A DNA stretch of 64,000 nucleotides from Flavobacteriales bacterium UBA6693 (GCA_002454815.1 DKJL01000005.1:405-64404); one strand, 5' to 3'. Positions 1-9,557 are shown, numbered from the stretch's first letter. The notes: a model not told the origin generated them from the sequence alone. Made by a program: numbers and translations.

Positions 1-480
1 CTTAGTAATTTATTCAAAGGTTCTGCTTTTGTGCAGTACGCAGCCAGCATTTATCTGCGGCAGTTGTGCGATATGGCCAATGTTCGTTTTCACCGGATGA
101 CGCGCAACCAGCTTAGCCTGGAACTGAATGATACAAATGATTTCGTGGTGGTGGATTATTTAAATGAAGGCAAGCGGCGCAGTGTGAAAACCTTATCCGG
201 CGGACAGGCGTTTCAGGTATCGTTAAGCTTGGCACTGGCACTCGCCGAGAGCGTATCGGCACAGGCAAAAGCAAAACAGAATTTCTTTTTTATCGATGAA
301 GGTTTCGGTACCCAGGACGCTGAATCGGTGCACATCGTTTTTGAAACCCTCTCCAATCTTCAAAGGGAAAACCGGATTGTCGGCATTATTTCCCATGTGG
401 AAGAGCTGAAAGAAAAAATGCCGGTGGCGCTACACATTACTAAAGATACCGAAACGGGTAGTAGGATAGAGCGGATGTGA
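1..480 (+). CDS. sbcC: Exonuclease SbcC, C-terminal part (5' end outside window)
   Basis: This reading frame is open from base 1, so only the last 159 codons of the gene are present. What remains is the second half of an ABC-type ATPase head: the signature motif LSGGQ, a Walker B/D-loop stretch FFFIDEGFGTQD, and an H-loop histidine in ISHVEELKEKMP. This arrangement is typical of SbcC, the coiled-coil ATPase that pairs with the nuclease SbcD to cut hairpins and process double-strand breaks. A related SMC-like ATPase is the alternative, but the ending HVEELKEKMP is characteristic of SbcC. A bidirectional hairpin terminator follows the stop codon. sbcD would be expected just upstream of the window. 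Confidence 0.88.
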   Translation, partial: LSNLFKGSAFVQYAASIYLRQLCDMANVRFHRMTRNQLSLELNDTNDFVVVDYLNEGKRRSVKTLSGGQAFQVSLSLALALAESVSAQAKAKQNFFFIDEGFGTQDAESVHIVFETLSNLQRENRIVGIISHVEELKEKMPVALHITKDTETGSRIERM

Positions 481-494
481 TGAAGTGCAGAAAA

Positions 495-520
495 AAGCCT
501 GCAGCAAAAACTACAGGCTT
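495..520. terminator. Bidirectional terminator between sbcC and the GHL10 gene
   Basis: A 7-bp stem (AAGCCTG / CAGGCTT) encloses a 12-nt loop. On the minus strand the stem is followed by a run of T, and on the plus strand by a T-rich tract, so it can serve both convergent genes. Confidence 0.7.
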
Positions 521-528
521 GTAAAGTT

Positions 529-2103
529 TTATTTTACTTTCACCGCTTCATACGCACTCTCGTTTCCCAGCTTGTCAACTGATTTCACGGCAACTGCGTT
601 CAGCTTTTTACCATTTTTGGATGCAGTTGCGCTTTGCGTAAACTCCTCCTGCGTGAGAATGTCAGTTTCCCAGGTATCGCCATATCGTTTGTAGAGTAAC
701 CATTGGAAAACTTTGGAGGGCTCCTTTGAGCTCCAATTGATCTTGACGGTGCTGCTGCTGATATTTTCAATATATAACAACGGCTTTGGTGCAGCAGTAG
801 TCTTAATCCAAGTGGTGGCAGGCACCAGCGCGGGCGTGTGATAAGCATTTTTTACCGCGGTGTACATTGCCGGACTATTCGTAAACCCTGCGACGCTGTA
901 ATGAATGACGCCGCTGTTGTTTTTCAGAAGAGCACGTGTAGTATTAATTTGCTTTATAATTTCCGCCGGACGGTCGGTCACACCGTTGAGACCAACGGTA
1001 TTCAAGCCGGGCCAAAGATGTCTTTTCAACGTATTTTCGCTTTCCCACCATTGCAGCAGCGCCGGGAAACTTTGCGGACCCTCATTTTTCCAGTAGAGTT
1101 GTGGCGAGAAATAATCCAGCCAGCCTTCATTCAGCCAAAGTTTAGCATCAGCATAGAGTTCGTCATATTGGGAAGATCCTTTGATGCCTGCAGGATAGCC
1201 CGGCTTCCAGATTCCAAAAGGACTGATGCCAAAGCGCACTTCTTTGTTCACCACTTTAATCTCGTCGTGAACGCGCTTGATGAATTTATTCACATTCGCG
1301 CGGCGCCAGTCTGCACGAGAGAGGTTGCCTCCAGTTTTTTTGTAGGCATTCCAGGTTCGGTCATCAGGAAAATCTTTTCCGCCATTGTATTCACGGTATG
1401 GATAAAAATAATCATCAATATGAATAGCGTCCACATCATATCTTTTTACAATATCCCGGATGACTTCCGCGGCGTGGTTCTGTGTAACTTCATCGGAGGG
1501 GTCCATCCAGTACATGCCGTTACGCAAGCGTGAAATCTGCTGTGGCATTTTCTTCACGATGCTGGCGTTGGTAACGGGCCCGCCGGTGGTATGATGCGCG
1601 CGGTAAGGGTTAAGCCAGGCATGAAGTTCCATCCCACGTCGATGTGCTTCGGTAATCCAAAAGGCAAGCGGATCGTAAAACGGTGCCGGTGCTTTTCCGA
1701 GTGTACCGGTTAAGTAATAAGACCAGGGTTCGAGTGCACTGTTGTACATCGCATCGCCGGCAGGGCGTGCCTGAAAAATGACTGCATTGAAGTTGGCTTC
1801 TTTCAGCATATCCAAAATTCTGTTGGCTTCCTCTTTCTGCTGCTGCGTGCTCAGGTTATTTTTAGAAGGCCAGTTGATATTGGCTACCGTTGCAATCCAC
1901 GCGGCGCGGAATTCACGGTTCACTTCCGGAAGAGTCACTTTAAAGAATTCATCTTTAGGAGCACTTTTTACGGGAACCGTCGGTTTAACAGGAACTGCAG
2001 GTTTCGGCTTGCTTGTGGTCACCACTTTTTTTGTCGAGCAGGCGGCAAACAAAAGAGCGAAAAGAGCGAAGGTAAAGCTGAGTTTTAAAAAAGAATATTT
2101 CAT
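529..2103 (-). CDS. GHL10-family (YddW-like) glycoside hydrolase lipoprotein
   Basis: A 524-residue exported lipoprotein. The hydrophobic start ends in a lipobox (LFAAC, Cys22), followed by a Pro/Lys/Val-rich linker to about residue 60. The main domain begins at EFRAAWIATVANINWPS and contains QARPAGDAMY, HAWLNPYRAHH and HIDDYFYPY, the landmarks of the glycosyl-hydrolase-like 10 (DUF187/YddW) family of TIM-barrel proteins, which are thought to act on peptidoglycan-associated glycans. Residues from about 435 form a fibronectin type III-like domain. The exact substrate is unknown. It is probably a single-gene unit, bounded by the terminator at 495-520 and the typA terminator upstream. Confidence 0.85.
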   Translation of the reverse strand: MKYSFLKLSFTFALFALLFAACSTKKVVTTSKPKPAVPVKPTVPVKSAPKDEFFKVTLPEVNREFRAAWIATVANINWPSKNNLSTQQQKEEANRILDMLKEANFNAVIFQARPAGDAMYNSALEPWSYYLTGTLGKAPAPFYDPLAFWITEAHRRGMELHAWLNPYRAHHTTGGPVTNASIVKKMPQQISRLRNGMYWMDPSDEVTQNHAAEVIRDIVKRYDVDAIHIDDYFYPYREYNGGKDFPDDRTWNAYKKTGGNLSRADWRRANVNKFIKRVHDEIKVVNKEVRFGISPFGIWKPGYPAGIKGSSQYDELYADAKLWLNEGWLDYFSPQLYWKNEGPQSFPALLQWWESENTLKRHLWPGLNTVGLNGVTDRPAEIIKQINTTRALLKNNSGVIHYSVAGFTNSPAMYTAVKNAYHTPALVPATTWIKTTAAPKPLLYIENISSSTVKINWSSKEPSKVFQWLLYKRYGDTWETDILTQEEFTQSATASKNGKKLNAVAVKSVDKLGNESAYEAVKVK

Positions 2104-2149
2104 TTACTTTTATTTAACAAAAAAGAATTGCGGTCTGCAATTGAGGCTT

Positions 2150-2157
2150 CAAATATA
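2150..2157 (-). promoter_or_regulatory. -7 box for the GHL10 gene
   Basis: On the minus strand this reads TATATTTG, matching the Bacteroidota -7 consensus TAnnTTTG, about 46 nt before the start codon. No TTG is present at the usual -33 distance. Confidence 0.45.
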
Positions 2158-2212
2158 TAAAAAGGAAAGCGATAAAGCAGGACAGAACCTGTTTCCTGAA
2201 CCTGATATTTAA

Positions 2213-2242
2213 ATAAAAAAAAGTCCCCGGAAAAGGGGACTT
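2213..2242 (-). terminator. Intrinsic terminator of typA
   Basis: An 8-bp GC-rich stem (AAGTCCCC / GGGGACTT) with a 6-nt loop is followed on the minus strand by a long T run. It lies 24 bp after the typA stop codon. Confidence 0.85.
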
Positions 2243-2266
2243 CAGATATAGGTGCATAATTTCTGC

Positions 2267-4072
2267 TTACGCTTTAGCGCTTCTTTCGTTGCGTTTTCGT
2301 TCTTCTTCCGATAATACTTTCTTACGCATTCTGATAAAGTTTGGTGTCACCTCGATTGCTTCGTCGCCTTGGATATATTCCATGCATTCTTCCAGAGAAA
2401 ACTGAATTTTTGGTGCAATGCTGCCGTCTTTATCTTTTCCTGAGGCGCGCATGTTATTCAGTTGCTTGGCCTCTACAATGTTTACCACCAGGTCGCCGGG
2501 TTTGTTTTGTTCGCCGATGATCATTCCCGCGTAGATCTCTTCGCCCGGATCGACAAAAAACTTACCACGATCCTGGAGTTTAGCAATAGAATACTCCGTT
2601 GCCGGACCTTGCCCTTTGCTGATCAAAACGCCAACTGACCTTCCCGGAATCGATCCTTTGAAGGGTTTGTAATCTGTAAAACGGTGCGCCATAATCGCTT
2701 CACCTGCCGTAGCCGTAAGCATTTGCGAACGCAATCCGATCAATCCTCGGGATGGAATTTCAAACTCCATGTGCTGCATTTCGCCTTTGGTCTCCATGAT
2801 ATGTAAATCGCCTTTTCGCTGGGTAGCCAGGTCGATTACTTTAGAAGCATATTCTTCCGGAACGTCAACGACCATGGATTCGTACGGTTCGCATTTTACG
2901 CCGTCGATTTCTCTTAGGATTACTTGTGGCTGACCAATTGTCATTTCGTAACCTTCTCTTCTCATTGTTTCAATCAAAACTGAAAGGTGAAGGATTCCAC
3001 GACCAAACACTAAAAATGTATTGGCATCTTCAGTGGGTTCGACTTTTAAAGCTAAGTTTTTCTCCAACTCTTTCATCAGCCTTTCTTTCAGGTGATTAGA
3101 AGTTACATATTTACCGTCTTTACCGAAGAAAGGAGAGTTGTTGATGGAGAACGTCATGTTCAGAGTCGGCTCATCGATGGCAGTTCTTGGCAATGGATCC
3201 GGATTTTCAAGATCAACGAAAGAATCTCCGATCTGGAATTTATCGAATCCTACGATCGCACATATGTCTCCCGCTTTTACTTCCTGAACTTTTTTCTTTC
3301 CAAGACCTTCGAAAACGTAGAGTTCTTTTACTTTACCTTTTAAGATTTTCCCATCTTCCTGCGCAAGACCAATCCACTCTGATTCTTTCACGGAACCCTG
3401 TGTGATTTTTCCAATTGCAATTCTACCTAAAAAGGAAGAAAAATCCAGTGAAGTAATCTGCATTCTCAACGGACCTTCTTTCGCTTCCGGTGCCGGGACG
3501 TAATCTAATATACCGTCTAATAAAGGGAAAATATTATCTGCCGGTTCCAGCGAAGTATTGAACCATCCTTGTTTGGACGAACCGTAAAATGTAGGGAAAT
3601 CGAGTTGCTCCTCGGTTGCATCCAGGTTAAAGAAAAGATCGAAAACCTGATCATGAACTTCGTCGGGACGGCAGTTCGGTTTATCTACTTTATTAATAAC
3701 AACTACCGGTCTTAAGCCCAGTTCTAACGCTTTCTGAAGTACAAAACGTGTTTGCGGCATCGGTCCTTCAAAAGCATCTACCAAAAGTAAGACACCGTCT
3801 GCCATTTTGAGCACTCGCTCCACTTCACCACCAAAATCGGCGTGACCCGGGGTATCGATTACGTTGATTTTTGTATCCTTATAAGTAACCGAAATGTTTT
3901 TAGACAAAATGGTAATCCCACGCTCGCGCTCCAGGTCATTATTGTCCATAATAAGATCTCCGGACTCCTGATTCTCACGGAAAACGCTGGTAGCGTGAAT
4001 AATTTTATCAACCAAAGTTGTTTTACCGTGGTCAACGTGCGCAATGATTGCGATATTTCTGATGTTTTGCAT
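2267..4072 (-). CDS. typA: Translational GTPase TypA/BipA
   Basis: A 601-residue ribosome-binding GTPase of the elongation factor family, needed for ribosome assembly and growth under stress such as cold. The G-domain motifs are all visible: AHVDHGKT (G1), ERGITI (G2), DTPGHAD (G3) and NKVDK (G4). EF-G-like domain III/V segments follow, with the TypA-specific C-terminal domain at the end (GRSVGVLISKGQGPATEY). The reading frame extends 7 codons upstream, but the ATG at 4072 starts the conserved N-terminus MQNIRNIAIIAHVDHGKT and is chosen. A -7 box lies 18 bp upstream, implying a short leader. Confidence 0.97.
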   Translation of the reverse strand: MQNIRNIAIIAHVDHGKTTLVDKIIHATSVFRENQESGDLIMDNNDLERERGITILSKNISVTYKDTKINVIDTPGHADFGGEVERVLKMADGVLLLVDAFEGPMPQTRFVLQKALELGLRPVVVINKVDKPNCRPDEVHDQVFDLFFNLDATEEQLDFPTFYGSSKQGWFNTSLEPADNIFPLLDGILDYVPAPEAKEGPLRMQITSLDFSSFLGRIAIGKITQGSVKESEWIGLAQEDGKILKGKVKELYVFEGLGKKKVQEVKAGDICAIVGFDKFQIGDSFVDLENPDPLPRTAIDEPTLNMTFSINNSPFFGKDGKYVTSNHLKERLMKELEKNLALKVEPTEDANTFLVFGRGILHLSVLIETMRREGYEMTIGQPQVILREIDGVKCEPYESMVVDVPEEYASKVIDLATQRKGDLHIMETKGEMQHMEFEIPSRGLIGLRSQMLTATAGEAIMAHRFTDYKPFKGSIPGRSVGVLISKGQGPATEYSIAKLQDRGKFFVDPGEEIYAGMIIGEQNKPGDLVVNIVEAKQLNNMRASGKDKDGSIAPKIQFSLEECMEYIQGDEAIEVTPNFIRMRKKVLSEEERKRNERSAKA

Positions 4073-4090
4073 AATCGTTTTTTGACGGTG

Positions 4091-4098
4091 CAAAAGTA
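4091..4098 (-). promoter_or_regulatory. -7 box for typA
   Basis: The minus strand reads TACTTTTG, a match to TAnnTTTG, ending 18 nt before the chosen ATG. No -33 TTG is found at the usual spacing. Confidence 0.5.
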
Positions 4099-4333
4099 AT
4101 CTTTTTTCACGGAATACTTTTACGACTTTTTGAAATTAGTAAAAATTTATGTTAAAGTTTACAGAAAATTGAATAGCGGATTTCTAAAAGTCCGGGAAAT
4201 TGATTCAGTTTTATAAGACACCAATCAAAAAACGGTAGGTGACTGTCTTTTCCGCAGTAGTACATGAACCTGTCATAGAAAAACTTTTCTCAGCAAAGCA
4301 TGATGAATAAAAGATTTACTGTATTAATGATTT

Positions 4334-5926
4334 TTAAATCACCGATCCTGCCGCATCTTCGATTTCCTGAAGCTGCGTGCGTTGGAGTTTTTGTTTATGT
4401 CTTCTACGGTCAGAATTAACTTTAATGCCGCGGTAAATGGTATACCTGTTGACCCCGAAATCGTAGGTTAAAATATAAAGCAGTACGCCGATTCCCGCGA
4501 TGCAGATATAACCCAGAAGCTTTTTGTTTGCGGCTAATATTGCATTAAACTGCAATGCTTTCATATTTCCCATCAGCTGTCGGGTGCTGAACGTATTCCC
4601 GTCTAAATACACAGCCATGTCGCCAATCGCCTGTATTTGAAACTGATACTGTAACCAGGAAAAGAGCGCAGAAAAAATACCGATCGTGAAAAATGTACGC
4701 CACACGAGTACTAAACCAGTCGCAGCCATCATTTGCGTCATCTCCAACTTATCTAAAGTATAATACCATACAGCGATAAATAAAGCACCCATTCCAAAAC
4801 CTTTCAGGAACATCGGTAAGATCCATCTTTCAAAATTGAAAGCTAATCCCATAGAAAAATACATGATGACGGTGTAGGCGAGCATCGCTGCAAATCCTAA
4901 AAAAATGTACATTTTCAGGCCACGGCCCTGTTTGAACCAGTACGCCATATAAATTCCCGCTGCCACAATCCCGGGCACCATCAGTAAATTTAAACTGGAG
5001 TTGAGCACCGAATCATATCCTAAAATACCCAGGGCAAAAACGTTTTGAATAGATCCTGTTGCGAGAAACATTCCGGTCATCAGAAGCATAAAAAGACCAT
5101 GCAGTACATTGGCTCGGCGGAAAATTTTAAATGAAAGGTAAGGCCGCTTCAACGTGTACTGCCTTAAAATCAGTAAAATTAAACTTCCGAATGAAGCGAG
5201 AGAGGCACCTTTAATAGTGGAGGACTGCAACCAATCCTGCTGCTTCCCAAAAGAAAATACGTACGCGCCAAACATGAAAACAGCGATAAAAAGCAAAATA
5301 CTCAGCCAGTCTATATAATATAAAGGCATTTTGAAACCAAAATATTTACCGTGCATCAATGTCCAGGCTAAAAGAGCGAGTAGGAGGCAAATTGCGGCGC
5401 TGAGCAAGTGAACGAACTGCCAGTTATGATCAAACGCAAGAACCGTTAAAAAATAACCGGCAACCTGAGAAATGATAATTGAAAAAGGGTAGAAAACAGA
5501 ATAAAATTTTCCTCGGTTGCCCTCTTTACTGATCATAAACATAATTGGAATAATGAATTCCAGCATGACGATCATTTTAAGAAAACCAATGATAACGGAA
5601 TTAATGACAATTATTAAAGGCTGAACGGTTGTGCCATTCATATAACTTAAGGCAGCCAGCAATATAAAAATTACGGTAACCTTATCCCGGATTTTATACC
5701 GGAATTTCATCCTCAAAATAATAGGCATTGCAGCGCCCATCCCTATAATACCTGCATAGTTTGCCCAAACAAAATATTCTGCCTGCAGCCCCGTGCTGCC
5801 TACCATGTAAGAAATATTACCCACGTAGACGCCGTTGATCGGTATGATGACGGAGATAAAAATAATGATGAGAAGCAATTGCAAAAGTTTGGGAACCTTG
5901 CTTTTAAATAAACCTTGATTGTACAT
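4334..5926 (-). CDS. MFS drug-efflux transporter (DHA2/EmrB-like)
   Basis: A 530-residue polytopic membrane protein with about 14 hydrophobic segments, the size and layout of the DHA2 (14-TM) branch of the major facilitator superfamily. It is the last gene of a tripartite efflux operon: TolC-like outer-membrane channel, HlyD/EmrA-like adaptor, then this pump, in the same orientation with 24-35 bp gaps. By analogy with EmrAB-TolC it would export hydrophobic drugs or other toxic compounds across both membranes by proton antiport. The substrate cannot be read from the sequence. The C-terminal tail (NSDRRRHKQKLQRTQ) is strongly basic and cytoplasmic. No clear terminator follows. Confidence 0.85.
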   Translation of the reverse strand: MYNQGLFKSKVPKLLQLLLIIIFISVIIPINGVYVGNISYMVGSTGLQAEYFVWANYAGIIGMGAAMPIILRMKFRYKIRDKVTVIFILLAALSYMNGTTVQPLIIVINSVIIGFLKMIVMLEFIIPIMFMISKEGNRGKFYSVFYPFSIIISQVAGYFLTVLAFDHNWQFVHLLSAAICLLLALLAWTLMHGKYFGFKMPLYYIDWLSILLFIAVFMFGAYVFSFGKQQDWLQSSTIKGASLASFGSLILLILRQYTLKRPYLSFKIFRRANVLHGLFMLLMTGMFLATGSIQNVFALGILGYDSVLNSSLNLLMVPGIVAAGIYMAYWFKQGRGLKMYIFLGFAAMLAYTVIMYFSMGLAFNFERWILPMFLKGFGMGALFIAVWYYTLDKLEMTQMMAATGLVLVWRTFFTIGIFSALFSWLQYQFQIQAIGDMAVYLDGNTFSTRQLMGNMKALQFNAILAANKKLLGYICIAGIGVLLYILTYDFGVNRYTIYRGIKVNSDRRRHKQKLQRTQLQEIEDAAGSVI

Positions 5927-5961
5927 CGAATGCCTTTTACCGGATGGAAATTAAATTTATA

Positions 5962-7119
5962 TTATTTTTGAGCAGAAGAGATAACCGTCACATTAAGGTT
6001 CATTCCTGCGCGCAGCTTGTTGAGTAAAGCCACATCATTATTTTTAGTGAACTCGATTCTTACCGGAATTCTCTGTTGCACCTTTACAAAATTCCCCGTA
6101 GAATTATCGGTCGCAATGTTAGAGTATTGCGCGCCGGTGGCTGCAGAGATCGCCGTTACGGTTCCTTCAAATTCCTGACCTCCCAGTGCATCCGCTTTCA
6201 TCCTCATTTTCTGGCCCAACTCAATGCCGGGCATCTGACTCTCTAAAAAGTTCGCCGTTACCCATTTTTCACCTTCCAAAACGATGGTTCCCACTTGCTG
6301 GCCGGCCTGAATCAGTTGGCCTTCTGCAATGGATCTTCTGCCCATAATGCCATTTGACGGAGCAGTAATTATGGTATAACTTAAATTAATGCGCGCCATT
6401 TCCAAGGCAGCTTTTGCACGGCTGATTTCCGTATTGTTGATTCCAATTCTACTTCTGACTTCCGAAGTCGAAAGTCGCGCCGAATTTTTCTGATTCTGCA
6501 TAGTCTGGTAGGTGGCCAGTTGCGCATCATATTCGGTTTTCACCTGATCGTACTGCTGGCGTGTGACCGCTTCAGCATTTAAAAGATTTTGGTAGCGTTT
6601 TAGGTTTTGTTCCGCATTCCATAATCTAGCCTTCTGGCCGGCAATATTGCTTTCGAGCACAGAAATGTTATTAGAAACCGTGTTTACCGAGGAACTCGTG
6701 GTGTTTTTCTGAGCCAGGGTGTTTTGGTAGGCGGCTTCTGCCTGCGCCAATTGCGTTTTAATTTCGCGGTCATCTAAAACTAAAAGCGTATCTCCCTTTT
6801 TTACCTCCTGATGTTCCCGAAATTTTATTTCTTTAATATAACCCGATACGCGGGAATTAATGGGATTGATATATTCCTGAACTTGCGCAGACTCTGTATA
6901 ATTCTCTTTTCCGACATTAAAATATTCTTTAATTAGCCAATAAAATCCGAAAATTACTACGGCAAAAACCAAAATATTGGCAATGGAGTTTTTCAGTTTG
7001 TTAGATTTGTTTTTTTTCACTTTTGCATGTTGCGGGTGAGCAACTTTCGTGGGTGCAGGCGCGTGTGGCGTCTCCGGTGTGGTAGCCTTTAACTTTTCGT
7101 CGGTTTCTTTATTTTCCAT
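5962..7119 (-). CDS. HlyD/EmrA-family membrane fusion protein
   Basis: A 385-residue periplasmic adaptor that links the MFS pump to the TolC channel. A cytoplasmic Lys/Pro-rich head (residues 1-45) precedes one transmembrane segment (NILVFAVVIFGFYWLI, about 48-63). A first lipoyl half follows (INSRVSGYIKEIKFREHQEVKKGDTLLVLD), then a long Gln/Ala-rich coiled coil (about 125-245) and the second lipoyl half (ITAPSNGIMGRRSIAEGQLIQAGQ), ending in a beta-barrel. This architecture fits EmrA rather than the RND adaptors, which are lipid-anchored. It sits between tolC (24-bp gap) and the MFS gene (35-bp gap). Confidence 0.9.
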   Translation of the reverse strand: MENKETDEKLKATTPETPHAPAPTKVAHPQHAKVKKNKSNKLKNSIANILVFAVVIFGFYWLIKEYFNVGKENYTESAQVQEYINPINSRVSGYIKEIKFREHQEVKKGDTLLVLDDREIKTQLAQAEAAYQNTLAQKNTTSSSVNTVSNNISVLESNIAGQKARLWNAEQNLKRYQNLLNAEAVTRQQYDQVKTEYDAQLATYQTMQNQKNSARLSTSEVRSRIGINNTEISRAKAALEMARINLSYTIITAPSNGIMGRRSIAEGQLIQAGQQVGTIVLEGEKWVTANFLESQMPGIELGQKMRMKADALGGQEFEGTVTAISAATGAQYSNIATDNSTGNFVKVQQRIPVRIEFTKNNDVALLNKLRAGMNLNVTVISSAQK

Positions 7120-7143
7120 TTTATATTTTTAATTGATGCTGAT

Positions 7144-8454
7144 TTAAAGTGTTCCTGTTACTTTCAAAAGATTATAATATTGATATAACTGGTCGATCTG
7201 GGCATTTACAAGATCCAGTTCAGCCTGTATTTTTTGGTTTTGCGCATCAGTCATTTCCGCTTGTACCGCCAACTGATTAAGATACTTGGCTTCCGTTATT
7301 TTATAATTTTCTTCGGCCAAAATTTTTGCCTCCCGCACAAGCGCCATGTTTTCCAGCGCATTTTGATGTTTGGTAAATGCGGCATTCACTTCCATTTTTA
7401 AATTCTGAAGAACTAAATTATAGGTTTCCTGTGCCTGTTCCTTTTGGAGCGTACCTAATTGTAAACGCTCTTTTGTCTTATATAAATTGTCAATATTATA
7501 ATTTAAAGACACCCCAACTTGAAAACCACCAGAATAAAGATCGGTAACCGGTTGCGCTGACGTAATGGGCCGGTTTAGGCTATAACCTCCAAAGGCAGCT
7601 ACGGTTGGCATTTTGTCTGTGTTGATCACTTCAATGTTTTTTTCTGCAATTGCAATCGTTCTTTCAAAATAGCGTTGTCGTGGGCTGTTATCCTGAGCTG
7701 TTGCAAGAAAATAATTAAGGTCATGCAGAGCGTGCTCCTGTTGTATATCTTCAGTTGGCATTATTTGGAGATCGGGACTGAGACCTAAAGCATTACTTAA
7801 GTTGTAATTGAGGATTTTGCGGTAGTTATCAAGTACTAAGATTCCCTGTGCTATATTCATGATGGCAAGCTCGCCGCGAATCACTTCATTCCGGGTAATC
7901 ATACCTTGTTGGTAGAACTTTTTTACATTATTAAGACGCTGCTCCGCCAAAAGCTTATTATTTAGGTAAACTTCGCGCTGATTGATAATTTTATAAATGT
8001 CGAGATAGTTGGAAGTCACCAAAAATTTCACTTCCTGCTGATCTTTTTCCAGATCAAGTTGGGAGAGTTGCTCCTGAAGCTCAGCGATTTCCAAAGATTT
8101 ATTGATCAGTCCTCCTTTAAAAATAAGCTGGCTGGCCTGAATTCCATAAGAACTGCCGTAATGCGGCAAATGAACAGTCGCAACATTGGCCAAACCTTTA
8201 TCCAGTATTACCGAGTTTCCCAAATAGAACTGGCTGCTGGAAGCGGCAATATTTGGAAGTTTCTGAAGTTTAGAAACGGTCGTGTTTTGTTTTGCAATTT
8301 CTATTTTCTTTTGTGACAAAGCCAGTTGTGGGTGATTTGCCAGCGCGAGGGTTATTGCATCTTCAATGGTTAAAGTTTTAATTTCCTGTGCTTTCGAAAT
8401 ATTTCCCCAAAAAAAAAGAGCTAATACAGTCCCTATTTTTATCTTATTAAACAT
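7144..8454 (-). CDS. TolC-family outer-membrane efflux protein
   Basis: A 436-residue outer-membrane channel with a signal peptide (cleavage after about ISKA) and the typical opening TLTIEDAITLALANHPQLALSQKKIEIAKQ. The duplicated TolC repeat recurs near the end (LAEENYKITEAKYLNQLAVQAEMTDAQ). It provides the exit duct of the tripartite efflux pump encoded with the two downstream genes. It has its own well-formed promoter in the 86-bp gap behind the AraC-type regulator, so the pump genes can be expressed separately from the regulator. Confidence 0.92.
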   Translation of the reverse strand: MFNKIKIGTVLALFFWGNISKAQEIKTLTIEDAITLALANHPQLALSQKKIEIAKQNTTVSKLQKLPNIAASSSQFYLGNSVILDKGLANVATVHLPHYGSSYGIQASQLIFKGGLINKSLEIAELQEQLSQLDLEKDQQEVKFLVTSNYLDIYKIINQREVYLNNKLLAEQRLNNVKKFYQQGMITRNEVIRGELAIMNIAQGILVLDNYRKILNYNLSNALGLSPDLQIMPTEDIQQEHALHDLNYFLATAQDNSPRQRYFERTIAIAEKNIEVINTDKMPTVAAFGGYSLNRPITSAQPVTDLYSGGFQVGVSLNYNIDNLYKTKERLQLGTLQKEQAQETYNLVLQNLKMEVNAAFTKHQNALENMALVREAKILAEENYKITEAKYLNQLAVQAEMTDAQNQKIQAELDLVNAQIDQLYQYYNLLKVTGTL

Positions 8455-8470
8455 GAGTTCTATTTTCCTG

Positions 8471-8501
8471 CAAAATTACTCTGGCAGATAGGGTCATGCA
8501 A
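8471..8501 (-). promoter_or_regulatory. Promoter of the efflux operon (tolC-hlyD-mfs)
   Basis: On the minus strand TTG (8499-8501) is followed after 20 nt by TAATTTTG (8471-8478), a full Bacteroidota promoter. The start codon lies 16 bp downstream. Immediately upstream are GAATGAATGAA tandem repeats (about 8507-8517) that could be part of an AraC-type operator; that role is a guess. Confidence 0.7.
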
Positions 8502-8540
8502 TGATTGAATGAATGAAGAAAATGTTCAAAAGTAGGATTT

Positions 8541-9386
8541 TCAACTTCTTAAAGCCGCACGATATTGGCTGGGGCTCACACCTTCATGTTTTTTAAAGAA
8601 ATGAGAAAAGGAATAAGGATCGGAAAATTTAAGATATTCTGCAATTTCTGCCATGGAAGCTTTTCTGGAATTTATCAGGATTTTAGCCTCGTTCAGAACA
8701 AATTCAGAAATAATTTGGTTAGCGGTTTTTTGGGTGACAGATTTCACGACCGCGCTCAGATGCCGGATGGTTAGGTTTTGTTTTTGCGCATAAAACTGCA
8801 GCGCACGTTCCTGCTTAAAATTCTCAAATACATTTTTTACAAATTCGAAGGCAATATCTTCCTGCCGGGACATGCGGTCTTTGCTCAGTTCCTGTTGCTT
8901 CAGCAAGGATCCTGAAACGGAGTAAATGAATGCAGAAAAAAGGTGTTCTGTAATATCCTCGCTGTAATTATGATCTGAATTTTTATTAATAACGGCTTCC
9001 AAAACTTCGCTTTGTGTCCACAAAAGCTTAAACTCATCTGGTGGAAGATGAGCGATTTTATTAATGTGTGTTTTAAAATGTTTAAACACTTTTAGCTTAT
9101 TCAACTTGAGTCCAAGTTTCTCTATAAATGAATTTGTGTAGAGCACGACCTGAAACTCAAAATCTCTGCTGATTTCTTGAAATTCAAAGATAGAATCCTG
9201 ATCTGAAAGCAAAACTGAGTTTTCATCAACCTGAATGGTATTGATCTGAAGATTGATGGTAGCCCTTCCTTTTCGCACAAATAAAATCGCGGGTCGGGTT
9301 TGCTGATACAGTTTCCCCACCAACTGATCAGTTTTTAAAACCTTTTTATTAAAAATTTTAATCGGTAATTGCTCAGTATCCTCCAT
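8541..9386 (-). CDS. AraC-family transcriptional regulator of the efflux operon
   Basis: A 281-residue regulator. The N-terminal half looks like a cupin-type sensing domain (beta-rich, RPAILFVRKGRATINLQINTIQVDENSVLL). The C-terminal 100 residues are a double helix-turn-helix of the AraC/XylS type with the family signature DPYSFSHFFKKHEGVSPSQYR. It lies directly upstream of, and in the same direction as, the tolC-hlyD-mfs genes, so it probably controls them. The effector is unknown. It has its own strong promoter, and its start codon is only 10 bp past the -7 box. Confidence 0.9.
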   Translation of the reverse strand: MEDTEQLPIKIFNKKVLKTDQLVGKLYQQTRPAILFVRKGRATINLQINTIQVDENSVLLSDQDSIFEFQEISRDFEFQVVLYTNSFIEKLGLKLNKLKVFKHFKTHINKIAHLPPDEFKLLWTQSEVLEAVINKNSDHNYSEDITEHLFSAFIYSVSGSLLKQQELSKDRMSRQEDIAFEFVKNVFENFKQERALQFYAQKQNLTIRHLSAVVKSVTQKTANQIISEFVLNEAKILINSRKASMAEIAEYLKFSDPYSFSHFFKKHEGVSPSQYRAALRS

Positions 9387-9396
9387 AGTACAGGAT

Positions 9397-9426
9397 CAAA
9401 GATAACGTATTCAGAAAAATTCTCAA
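9397..9426 (-). promoter_or_regulatory. Promoter of the AraC-type regulator gene
   Basis: On the minus strand TTG (9424-9426), 19-nt spacer, TATCTTTG (9397-9404). Only 10 nt separate the box from the ATG, so the leader is a few bases at most. Confidence 0.68.
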
Positions 9427-9549
9427 AAAATTGATTTCAGAATTAAATTTTGTAAAACATGTCTTAACGTTTAAAAATAATCAGTTTATTAGTTGGCAGT
9501 AGATGATTTAACGCAAACATTTTATGTCCGATAACTCGTTGAAATTCCT

Positions 9550-9557
9550 TATCTTTG
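9550..9557 (+). promoter_or_regulatory. -7 box for ychF
   Basis: TATCTTTG matches the TAnnTTTG consensus, 64 nt before the ychF start codon. It implies a leader of nearly 60 nt that includes the hairpin at 9564-9592. No TTG is seen at the usual -33 distance. Confidence 0.5.

Noticed and set aside
838..1533. A 231-codon plus-strand frame opposite the GHL10 gene
   Set aside because: Fully covered by the GHL10 lipoprotein reading frame and without recognisable protein features.
4215..4247. Inverted repeat AAGACA ... TGTCTT after the MFS gene
   Set aside because: The stem is only 6 bp with a 21-nt loop and no T run on the minus strand, so it is not convincing as a terminator; the rest of 4099-4333 shows nothing else.
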